Positions 14,863 through 22,003 of a stretch of 23,987 nucleotides of DNA are shown here, in pieces. Every line of letters begins with the position of its first letter. Position 1 is the first letter of the stretch. The position numbers and the translations under genes are program-made. This DNA comes from Nitrospiraceae bacterium (lineage in GTDB: Bacteria; Nitrospirota; Thermodesulfovibrionia; Thermodesulfovibrionales; Dissulfurispiraceae): the NCBI GenBank assembly GCA_003170655.1, contig PMYY01000229.1:1-23987 (forward strand), given 5' to 3'. Under the pieces are notes generated by a model. It searched no databases and had not been told where the DNA came from. It saw only the letters and a program-made list of their open reading frames with translations.

Positions 14863-15063
14863 TTACGGAGGCCCTATTGAAATCTCAGTGACATTAATTC
14901 CCTGGACCTCTGCGTCTTTCGGGGCCTTCATATCTGCGTCGCCGTCCTCTCGTAGGGGCTGTAGATATGGAGCCCACCCGTCTGAACAGAGGATCTCTTC
15001 TGTTCTATTTGAAGATATCAGCTCGTCAAGGGTGTCGTTTTGCTATATTATCTTAACAGACAT
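14863..15063 (-). pseudogene. Short GSU3473-like protein gene interrupted by an amber codon
   Basis: From ATG 15063, preceded by GAGGAG at 6 bases, the frame reads MSVKII, TAG (15045-15043), then QNDTLDELISSNRTEEILCS, then DGWAPYLQPLREDG and on to TAA at 14865-14863. The pattern (V-K-x-I-Y-Q-N ... L-x-x-L-I-x-S ... DGW ... R) is like the small GSU3473-family proteins common in Geobacter and Nitrospirota, in which a Tyr is usual where the TAG lies; a Tyr-to-stop change is the simplest reading. The family assignment is from memory of its pattern, and the function is unknown. Confidence 0.35.
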
Positions 15064-15198
15064 GTCAGTCTCCTCTTTTAATTTGGGGAAAACACTATTT
15101 ACCTCTTTCGTTTCAAGGATAGGTGAATATACAGAATAGGTCTGATCAGAATAAGTCAGATTTCTTCCTTGTAGAAGTTTGTCTTACACGTAGTCGTT

Positions 15199-15246
15199 GT
15201 CTTTAATAGGCAAAGACTTGCTTATGCAAATTTAGTTATGTAGAAT
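15199..15246 (+). promoter_or_regulatory. Likely promoter and small palindrome before the nosL operon
   Basis: A -35-like TTGCTT (15218-15223) and a good -10 TAGAAT (15241-15246) are 17 bases apart, about 55 bases before the nosL start codon. A perfect 6-bp inverted repeat GTCTTT / AAAGAC (15199-15204 and 15212-15217) abuts the -35 and could be an operator. No other promoter is visible before the five overlapping genes. Confidence 0.4.
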
Positions 15247-15304
15247 TAGGGAATTGAATCGCATCGCATTGCTCATACCGAAAACGATCAGGGAGGTAAT
15301 TCCG

Positions 15305-15778
15305 ATGAAAAAGCTGCTTTTGTGCGTATCTATCTTTGTGCTGCTTGTCTCTTCCGCTTCCGCAGGTCAGAAGAATCCGGTCGCACCAGCCCCTAAGGAC
15401 AAGTGCTCGGTCTGCGGCATGTTCGTATCAAAATATACTGACTTCCTCGCGCAGATCATATTCAAGGATTCTTCATACGCACTATTCGATGGCACGAAGG
15501 ACATGTTCAAATATTACCTGAACATTAAGGCGTATAATCCATCCAAAACGACTGCCGACATTGATTCCTTATATGTAAACGATTATTATACGCTTTCGCC
15601 CATCGACGGACTAAAGGCATATTTCGTGATAGGAAGCGATATTCTCGGGCCGATGGGTAAAGAGCTTATACCGTTCGGGAAGGAAGCAGATGCCAAGGCC
15701 TTCATGCGAGACCACAGAGGGAAAGCCATTCTGAAATTCACAGAGGTCACCGCCGCCACTCTCAAGGAACTGGAATAG
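15305..15778 (+). CDS. nosL: NosL-family (copper-binding) exported protein
   Basis: 157 residues with a signal peptide (KKLLLCVSIFVLLVSSASAG) and the NosL hallmark CSVCGMFVSKY at about residues 38-48, followed by the family's FxDGTKDMFKYY and YVNDYYT segments. NosL proteins are periplasmic Cu(I)-binding proteins; the characterised ones help deliver copper to nitrous oxide reductase. The usual lipobox Cys is not evident at the signal cleavage site (SASAG), so it may be a soluble periplasmic form. ATG 15305 follows GGGAGG at about 9 bases. No nosZ, nosD or nosR is in view; instead it starts a five-gene operon with an FtsX-type ABC transporter and a CPFC membrane protein, so its target may be different. 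Confidence 0.85.
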   Translation: MKKLLLCVSIFVLLVSSASAGQKNPVAPAPKDKCSVCGMFVSKYTDFLAQIIFKDSSYALFDGTKDMFKYYLNIKAYNPSKTTADIDSLYVNDYYTLSPIDGLKAYFVIGSDILGPMGKELIPFGKEADAKAFMRDHRGKAILKFTEVTAATLKELE

Positions 15779-15785
15779 CACCTTC

Positions 15786-16088
15786 GTGCGAAAATCGAAC
15801 ATCTATTCCTTGTATATTATCGTAAATCTTGTTCTGATTTGCTTGATGTTCGTCCATGCTTCAGCTACCCGGAAATCTCGGGAACCTTTTCTTCTGGAAA
15901 AGAGCCAGATGGTAAAGAGGTTCGAATTGACCGATCTATGCCTGTTCACTGATGCCAGGTATACTAGGCATCCATCGATGGCAGACCGGCACAGCGCCTT
16001 CCAGGACATGCCGATGTCGTTTGATCATTTTCCATCCGGCTCCGTAATGCCCCCCCCTCCTCACTTGGTGAATCGTGTCACGCATTGA
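15786..16088 (+). CDS. Small N-terminally anchored protein of the NosL-ABC operon
   Basis: 100 residues, GTG start 7 bases after the nosL stop. One N-terminal membrane segment (IYSLYIIVNLVLICLMFVHA) is followed by a short extracytoplasmic domain with ELTDLCLFTDARYTRHPSMA, then a PMSFDHFPSGSVMPPPPH tail. The LTDL-LFT-ARYTRHPS and HFPSGS strings are, as far as I recall, conserved in uncharacterised companions of NosL-type genes in deltaproteobacteria; function unknown. His, Met and Cys residues in the short domain would suit a metal ligand role, which is inference. Its end overlaps the permease start by 14 bases, so it is translated as part of the operon. Confidence 0.7.
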   Translation: MRKSNIYSLYIIVNLVLICLMFVHASATRKSREPFLLEKSQMVKRFELTDLCLFTDARYTRHPSMADRHSAFQDMPMSFDHFPSGSVMPPPPHLVNRVTH

Positions 16089-17208
16089 GGCCCAGAGAAA
16101 CATCCTCGACTTCACGCTCTCCTCGCTCCTGAGAAGAAAGAGAAAGAACGCTGCCCTTATACTCGTATATACCCTTGTGGTATTTCTGATAGCCTCTGTT
16201 ATGTTCTTCACTCATTCGATACGTAAAGAGGCCTCTCTCGTCCTTAAAGATGCTCCTGAAATGGTCGTTCAGAAACTCGTTGCCGGCAGACAGGACCTAA
16301 TGCCTCTCGACTACATCGAAAAAATCAAGGGAATAAAGGGTATCAGTTCGATAAAAGGACGCCTCTGGGGCTACTACTTCGATCCTTTCTTTGGAGCTAA
16401 TTACACCTTGATGTCGCCCGATGACGACCGTCTGCCGTCGGGAACTATAGCTATAGGAGAGGGGATAGCAAAAGACCGCAAAGTACATGCAGGCGATATG
16501 GTCGCCTTAAATGCGTATAACGGCGAGACGATGCTCTTCAAAGTACAGGAGATATTCTCCGCAGAATCGGCCCTGGTATCGGCCGACCTGGTCCTGATGT
16601 CAATTGACGACCTTCGGAACCTCTTCGGCATCCCAAAGGGCAAGGTCACGGATCTCACCCTGAAGGTCAGGAACCCTCGGGAACTTGGCACTATTGCACA
16701 AAAAATTGTTCAGACTCTGCCCGACACGAGGCCGATAACCCGGGACGAGATATTGAGGACGTATGATTCCATCTTCAACTGGCGGGGAGGGGTGATCATC
16801 GTAATTCTTTTTGTTGCCGTTATTTCATTTTTTATATTTGCGTGGGACAGGGCGTCGGGACTGGGCGCTGAAGAAAAAAGGGAGATAGGCATTCTGAAGG
16901 CTATAGGATGGGAGACGTCAGATGTTATTCTGATGAAATTCTGGGAAGGCATGGTGATATCCTTCTCCTCGTTTCTTTTGGGGGTGCTGCTCGCATATGC
17001 TCATGTATATTTCACCTCATCTCTGCTCTTCGAACCGGTGCTAAAGGGATGGTCGGTTATATACCCGGATTTCAAGCTTATCCCCTTCATAGATGCTTAC
17101 CAGATCTCAACCCTTTTCTTTCTCACCGTCCTTCCGTATACAGTGTCGACTATCGTCCCTTCATGGCGGGCCGCTACCATCGACCCCGATCTGGTAATGA
17201 GGACGTGA
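16075..17208 (+). CDS. FtsX/MacB-type ABC transporter permease
   Basis: 377 residues in the MacB/LolCE/FtsX layout: one N-terminal helix (about 25-45), a large periplasmic domain (about 46-235) and three C-terminal helices (about 240-258, 285-305, 340-362). The cytoplasmic ReKREIGILKAIGW motif (EEKREIGILKAIGW here) contacts the ATPase in this superfamily. These permeases do mechanotransmission, moving periplasmic lipoproteins, peptides or small molecules rather than importing solutes. Start GTG 16075 overlaps the previous gene by 14 bases; the ATPase gene begins 2 bases after its stop. This type of permease is not the NosY permease of classical nos operons, which sets this cluster apart. Confidence 0.85.
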   Translation: MSRIEAQRNILDFTLSSLLRRKRKNAALILVYTLVVFLIASVMFFTHSIRKEASLVLKDAPEMVVQKLVAGRQDLMPLDYIEKIKGIKGISSIKGRLWGYYFDPFFGANYTLMSPDDDRLPSGTIAIGEGIAKDRKVHAGDMVALNAYNGETMLFKVQEIFSAESALVSADLVLMSIDDLRNLFGIPKGKVTDLTLKVRNPRELGTIAQKIVQTLPDTRPITRDEILRTYDSIFNWRGGVIIVILFVAVISFFIFAWDRASGLGAEEKREIGILKAIGWETSDVILMKFWEGMVISFSSFLLGVLLAYAHVYFTSSLLFEPVLKGWSVIYPDFKLIPFIDAYQISTLFFLTVLPYTVSTIVPSWRAATIDPDLVMRT

Positions 17209-17210
17209 CC

Positions 17211-17897
17211 ATGATCGAACTCCTTGAAGTCAGGAAAGTCTTCAACATGAGCAAGCCCAACGAGTTTACGGCTCTGCCAAGCGTAAGTCTGAAAATAGCG
17301 GCGCACCGGGTAACAGTGCTGAAAGGCCCGAGCGGGTCAGGCAAGACAACTCTCTTGAGCATCATGGGCTGCATGGCCAGGCCGACTTCGGGCAGGATTA
17401 TTCTCCACGACAGAGAGATTACGAGTATGCCTGAAAGGTTCCTTACCGAGATCAGGCGAAAAACCTTCGGCTTCATATTCCAACAGTTCAATCTCATTAA
17501 AGGAATAACGGCACTGGAGAACATAATGGTGCCCGCCTATCCCACGGGCGAGAAGCGTTCGCAATTAAGGGAGCGGGCCATGTCGCTGCTCGAAGTCTTC
17601 AGTATCGAACAAAAAGCGTCAGCCAGGATAGAATGGCTTTCCGGCGGTGAGGTCCAGAGGGTGGCCATCGCACGCGCATTGATGAACGACCCCGAGGTAA
17701 TTGTTGCCGATGAACCGACCGCTCATCTGGACACCAAGCTCTCCCGCGAGTTTATGGAGACTATGCTTAAACTGAAGGGCGACGGCAGGACGATAGTCAT
17801 CGCTAGCCACGACCCAATAGTCTATGAGTCTAACTTCGTCGACAAGGTCGTCGAGATGAGGGATGGGGCCGTGGTCGGGACGAAAGAGTCCTCGTGA
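17211..17897 (+). CDS. MacB/LolD-type ABC transporter ATPase
   Basis: 228 residues with all ABC motifs: Walker A GPSGSGKTT, Q-loop FIFQQFNL, signature LSGGEVQRVAIARAL, Walker B VIVADEPTAHLD and the H-loop IVIASHD. Length and the GxMxxPTSG pattern place it with the MacB/LolD/FtsE subfamily that pairs with FtsX-type permeases, here the gene just before. ATG 17211 lies 2 bases after the permease stop. Its stop TGA overlaps the GTG start of the following membrane protein (GTGA). Powers the transporter of this operon; substrate unknown. Confidence 0.9.
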   Translation: MIELLEVRKVFNMSKPNEFTALPSVSLKIAAHRVTVLKGPSGSGKTTLLSIMGCMARPTSGRIILHDREITSMPERFLTEIRRKTFGFIFQQFNLIKGITALENIMVPAYPTGEKRSQLRERAMSLLEVFSIEQKASARIEWLSGGEVQRVAIARALMNDPEVIVADEPTAHLDTKLSREFMETMLKLKGDGRTIVIASHDPIVYESNFVDKVVEMRDGAVVGTKESS

Positions 17898-18898
17898 TAC
17901 TCGATCCGCCCATCCTAGCACTCCTTCTCGGCTCCATTCTGATAAGCTACCTGGTCCTCTATTCGACCGCTTTCGGCGTACAAATCATCAGGAACTGGGA
18001 TATCAGCAGCGGCAGCGAACTGCAGTTAAGTCTCGAAAGAAAGACCTACCTCATCTCTACGATCATCAGTTACGCCTTCGGTTTTCAACTGCTCTCACTC
18101 TTCCTGTTCATTTATACTACCGACGATCTCTGCAGGCTCTTCGTGGGCGCGATGTGTGCCGTCGGAACGCTTAATGTGAATGCCTACGGGTATCCGGCGC
18201 TTATTCTCAAGATCATAAATTTTCTTTTAGCCGGTACATGGCTTATTTTGAATTACGCTGACAACAGGGCCTTTGATTATCCCCTGATAAAGAAGAAATA
18301 CATTTTCCTCCTGATTATCGCGCCCTTTATCCTTATAGAAACTGTGCTGCTGTTCTTATACTTCCTCGAACTGCACCCTAATGTGATCACATCATGCTGC
18401 GGAAGCCTGTTCAGCACCGAGTCGGCGGGCCTGTCATCCAGCCTTGCTGCTCTCCCAAGCATCCCGATGAAGATCGCATTTTATTTGACGATGGGGGTGC
18501 TGATCATTTCAGGCATATTCTTTTACCATACCGCCAACTGGAGTGGCTACCTTTTTTCATTCGTGAGCGCAGCCGCATTCGTCGTATCCATCGCAGCCCT
18601 CATTTCGTTCATATCTCTCTACTTTTATGAACTGCCAACACACCATTGCCCTTTTTGCATTTTGCAAGAGGGATACTGGTACGTGGGATATGTGATATAT
18701 CTTTTGCTGCTGTCCGGAGTTGTGACGGGGATGGGGGTTGGAATACTGATGCCTTTCAGAAAAATGAGAAGTCTCGAAAATACCATACCGGCGATAATGC
18801 GCAAACTGGCACTGGTATCCCTGATTTCATATGCACTTTTCACACTCATTTCGACATACCAGATGATCTTTTCGAGCTTCAGGCTGGAGGGATACTGA
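17894..18898 (+). CDS. Polytopic membrane protein with DsbB/VKOR-like CPFC motif
   Basis: 334 residues with about eight membrane helices and four notable cysteine sites: Cys80 and Cys88 (DLCRLFVGAMCAVG), a vicinal pair Cys168-Cys169 in a loop (ITSCCGSLFS), and Cys252-x-x-Cys255 in HHCPFCILQ. The last resembles the CPxCxxQ active site of DsbB and vitamin-K-epoxide-reductase proteins, which pass electrons between periplasmic thiols and quinone. The overall length and helix count differ from those families (usually 4-5 helices), so homology is not established. Fifth gene of the NosL-ABC operon, overlapping the ATPase by 4 bases. A role in thiol redox or metal handling for the exported partner is inference. 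Confidence 0.75.
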   Translation: MILDPPILALLLGSILISYLVLYSTAFGVQIIRNWDISSGSELQLSLERKTYLISTIISYAFGFQLLSLFLFIYTTDDLCRLFVGAMCAVGTLNVNAYGYPALILKIINFLLAGTWLILNYADNRAFDYPLIKKKYIFLLIIAPFILIETVLLFLYFLELHPNVITSCCGSLFSTESAGLSSSLAALPSIPMKIAFYLTMGVLIISGIFFYHTANWSGYLFSFVSAAAFVVSIAALISFISLYFYELPTHHCPFCILQEGYWYVGYVIYLLLLSGVVTGMGVGILMPFRKMRSLENTIPAIMRKLALVSLISYALFTLISTYQMIFSSFRLEGY

Positions 18899-18902
18899 GG
18901 AC

Positions 18903-19617
18903 ACGACTGTGACAGATGGTATCATTAGCAGTATCCGTGGCAAGAGCCAGTTGCTTCAAATCACTGCTGCCATTTCTCCCGACAGTAGCGGAAGCCCTAT
19001 TTTTAATACCAAGGGAGAAGTTATAGGAGTGGCAACATTTTTATTAAAAGGCGACCCAAGCCTAAACTTTGCTGTTCCGGTCTCATTAGTTCAAGACTTG
19101 CTCAAACGTCCGAAAAAAAGAAGCACATCCGAGGCAGCGCTCAGACTGACACGTCAACAACAATTGATGACCACAAAACCAGCACCACACTCAACCTCAA
19201 ACAAATACCGCTCATCTTCAAACCTCCATCCCCTCAGATTGGACTTTTTTTCAATGGGTGTTGATGAGGACGCAGCTTTGTATTATAGTCCTGAGTCAGT
19301 TCACATATCCGGGAATAAAGTAGAACTTATGGTAAAGTGGACTTATCTTCAGAAACAGGGGCCTACGTATTCCAATTCCCAGAAGATTATTAAACTTGCT
19401 CAGGGAAATATAATTATACCTTTCTTACGGTATTGGCTCTTTCATATTCGATTGTGTTAGCCGCATAGGAACTGAAATAAAAGATATTTATTATAATTCT
19501 CAAGGCGATACAATTTTTACATATCTTCCCAGCGCAACAGGTTTTTCGCTATTTTGCGCTGACACCATCTACGGCAATTTGATGAAGATAGTTTGTACAA
19601 AGCAGGCCTCTCCCTAA
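18903..19617 (+). pseudogene. Truncated, frameshifted trypsin-like protease with C-terminal extension
   Basis: The reading frame begins abruptly a few bases after the previous gene's stop with VTDGIISSIRG, then SPDSSGSPIFN carrying the nucleophilic Ser, then GEVIGVATFLL and LNFAVPVSLV: the second half of an HtrA-like protease domain. The first half with the catalytic His and Asp is missing. After a Ser/Thr/Pro-rich linker a second domain starts at about 19240 (MGVDEDAALYYSPESV, VKWTYLQKQG). At about 19411-19415 an extra base shifts the frame; the sequence then continues as YLSYGIGSFIFDCVSRIGTE to TAA 19615-19617. Lost N-terminus plus frameshift make it a pseudogene; the joint at 18903 marks the edge of a deletion. 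Confidence 0.7.
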
Positions 19618-19794
19618 CTTGCAACAACTTCTTACGCTGCGGAATAAACCACTAGTTAACATTCCTCGTGGTCAGAGGTTCTTAAAGAGGTAGGGTTAGA
19701 AACGGCCTGACAAGTTGTGTATCTATCTTTTTATTATCATACTGTAAATAGCTTGTTGTTCTTTTATGATAGACCGATCAAGGAGGTAATAAAG

Positions 19795-20865
19795 ATGAAG
19801 CGCCTGCTAATTATACTAATGGCTGTTGCCATGTTGTCTATCATAGCTCATGCGCAGACGGGTCCGCCGCTACCGACTAACCGTTCTCCGATATCACAAC
19901 CTCTGATAAGAGAGGGAACCTTGGCAGTCAAACTTGCGAGTGATCTTAAGCTTGGGATAACAGAAAACGAGGCTGAAGCTGAAGAATTATTAAGCGCAGC
20001 CGGCATTGTACCGCGCAATGGTTGGATTGCCGATTACCCTGTTACGCCTGACATTGTAGGAGAATTGGAAGTGGGTATAACTGCGGCGGCAAATGGCGGA
20101 AAGATCAATCTGTCTGCAAATGCCGCATTGCAGTCACTGCAAACCGATGTCACCAGCTACGGGATGCCTGTTACTCCCGATGCATCAGGGAATTATGCTG
20201 GCGATACCTTAGCACCAAGTTATCCTGATGAAACCACAGAAAACGATTATTACCAGAATGAAGGCCCACCGGCCGTCACATATTATGCCCCGCCAGAGGA
20301 TTATGCATACATGTATGACTGGGTTCCGTATCCGTTTTGGTGGTCAAATTTCTGGTTCCCAGGCTTCTTTGTATTGACAGACTTTCATATCAGGGTGCAT
20401 TGGCATGATCATGGGCGCGAGCACGAAGGATTTGTCTCCAATCATTTCCGTGATCACAAGACAGGCGGGATAGCCCGCATCGACCCAGCTAACAGGTTTC
20501 GCGGTGGGACTTTCCCGACTGGGGGAGGTACAGTATGGAGCCGCCCTGCCGCACGCAGCGGAGCACAGGCAATTATCGACAGAAGCCGGGGACAGACCGG
20601 ACCGGCACCCGGCAAAGAATTTCGGGGTTATGGATCACCCTCAAGACATGAGGGACCTCGATCAGGCGTCTTTGAACATTCTGTTAATAGACAGGTTGAG
20701 CATGCCGCAAGCGATCGTGGGTTCCACAGCCGTTCGAGTGCCGGTCAGATCCCTGGTGCAAGCCGTGGTGGCGGAGGAGTCTCTCGTGGTGGAGGAACAC
20801 CTAGTGCTGGAGCTCCTCGAGGTGGCGGGTCGGGTGGAGGATTCCATGGCGGAGGGCATCGATAA
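19795..20865 (+). CDS. Exported His/Trp/Gly-rich protein, operon partner of DUF2950
   Basis: 356 residues. A clean signal peptide (KRLLIILMAVAMLSIIAHAQ) and a folded N-terminal region (about 35-135) with LAVKLASDLKLGITENEAEA and GIVPRNGWIADYPVTPD, then a Tyr/Pro-rich linker (PPAVTYYAPPEDYAYMYDW), an aromatic block PFWWSNFWFPGFFV, a His-rich patch (HIRVHWHDHGREHEGF, VSNHFRDH) and a long Gly/Arg/Ser-rich tail with repeated RGGG units ending GGGFHGGGHR. The aromatic and His patches resemble the C-terminal part of DUF3300-type proteins that commonly sit beside DUF2950, but the DUF3300 domain itself is not recognised. ATG 19795 has AAGGAGGT upstream at 8 bases. DUF2950 follows 63 bases later. Confidence 0.75.
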   Translation: MKRLLIILMAVAMLSIIAHAQTGPPLPTNRSPISQPLIREGTLAVKLASDLKLGITENEAEAEELLSAAGIVPRNGWIADYPVTPDIVGELEVGITAAANGGKINLSANAALQSLQTDVTSYGMPVTPDASGNYAGDTLAPSYPDETTENDYYQNEGPPAVTYYAPPEDYAYMYDWVPYPFWWSNFWFPGFFVLTDFHIRVHWHDHGREHEGFVSNHFRDHKTGGIARIDPANRFRGGTFPTGGGTVWSRPAARSGAQAIIDRSRGQTGPAPGKEFRGYGSPSRHEGPRSGVFEHSVNRQVEHAASDRGFHSRSSAGQIPGASRGGGGVSRGGGTPSAGAPRGGGSGGGFHGGGHR

Positions 20866-20928
20866 TAGCAACTCTGCGGTCATCAGTGAGGGAGCATTTG
20901 ATACAAACTATATATGGAGGAAGGAACA

Positions 20929-21888
20929 ATGTCTAAATATACAACAAAGCCGGAATACCTTTGCAGCAATTGGTTAGCCGGTTTCATCACCCTAATTATT
21001 GCGGTGATTGCGTGTAGTTTAAGCGTATCTGCTCAAGACACAAAGCAGGAGAAGTTCAAATCGCCTGAAGATGCGTTTGGAGCACTCGTAGATGCCGCTA
21101 AGACCAATGACACAGTGAAATTATTGGCTATTTTAGGCCCAAAAGGTAAAGATATCATATCCTCTGGCGATGCCGTCGCAGACAGCAATGCTCGTAAACG
21201 TTTCGTTGCAGCTGCTGAGGAGGCTGTCAAATATTCAAAGTTAGACGACAATACTATATTGGCTGCCACCGGGAAGGATGCGTGTTCTTTTCCCATCCCT
21301 CTTGTTAGGTCGGGTCAGGAATGGGTATTTTCAACAGAAGAGGGCAAGCAGGAGATACTTAACAGGAGAATCGGCAAGAATGAATTAAGCACTATTGATG
21401 TTGTGCAATCATATGTGCAGGCGCAGCATGAATATGCCAGCAAGGATCGTGACGGAAGCGGTGTGAAACAATATTCGCAAATATTTATGAGCCATGATGG
21501 TAAAAACGATGGACTTATCTGGCATGCTGAGGCAGGTCAGGAGAGCAGCCCTTTAGGACCCTTATTTGCCAAAGCTTCGGATGAGGGGTACACACCCAGA
21601 AAACCTGGGGAGAAGCATAAGCCTTATCATGGTTATTATTTCAGGATACTGAAGAGCCAAGGCAGCAACGCTCCAGGTGGGGAACTTGATTATGTAATCA
21701 ACGGCAAGATGACAGCCGGATTTGGTCTGCTGGCATACCCTGCAGAGTATGGAGTGTCCGGCATTATGACATTTATGGTGAATCAACAGGGTATTGTCTA
21801 CGAGAAAGACCTTGGGCTTAAAACGGAAGATATTGCAAAGGCTACAACAAAGTATGATCCTGACGAAACATGGAAAACCGTTAAATAA
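20929..21888 (+). CDS. DUF2950-family exported protein
   Basis: 319 residues, with an N-terminal hydrophobic signal (LAGFITLIIAVIACSLSVSAQ), then the DUF2950 pattern: FKSPEDAFGALVDAAKTND, a central LNRRIGKNELSTIDVVQSYV with QHEYASKDRDGSGVKQY, and the C-terminal PYHGYYFRILKSQG, FGLLAYPAEYGVSGIMTF, DPDETW. Length matches the family (about 300-330). Function unknown; in many Gram-negatives it sits next to an exported His/Gly-rich or DUF3300 protein, as it does here. An earlier in-frame ATG at 20914 is part of the ribosome-binding sequence GGAGGAAGGAACA of ATG 20929, which I take as the start. Confidence 0.85.
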   Translation: MSKYTTKPEYLCSNWLAGFITLIIAVIACSLSVSAQDTKQEKFKSPEDAFGALVDAAKTNDTVKLLAILGPKGKDIISSGDAVADSNARKRFVAAAEEAVKYSKLDDNTILAATGKDACSFPIPLVRSGQEWVFSTEEGKQEILNRRIGKNELSTIDVVQSYVQAQHEYASKDRDGSGVKQYSQIFMSHDGKNDGLIWHAEAGQESSPLGPLFAKASDEGYTPRKPGEKHKPYHGYYFRILKSQGSNAPGGELDYVINGKMTAGFGLLAYPAEYGVSGIMTFMVNQQGIVYEKDLGLKTEDIAKATTKYDPDETWKTVK

Positions 21889-22003
21889 ATGTTAGAAATA
21901 TAATCATTCTCTTTGCAGCACACCTTATTTGCTCGGTGCTGGTCGTCGGGAATTATTATCTTAATCAGTCCCACTCTTGTGAGCAGCGACTTTGAGTGGC
22001 CGT

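Noticed and set aside
14768..15139. 123-residue plus-strand open frame
   Set aside because: Low-complexity Ser-rich composition with no domain or ribosome site; it is antisense to the more plausible GSU3473-like frame.
16908..17210. N-terminal extension of the ATPase frame back into the permease gene
   Set aside because: The permease frame is clearly coding there and ATG 17211 gives the standard ABC ATPase length with a coupled start.
20740..20865. GGTGG-rich stretch as a minisatellite or CRISPR-like repeat
   Set aside because: It encodes the RGGG-rich protein tail in frame, with irregular units and no spacers.
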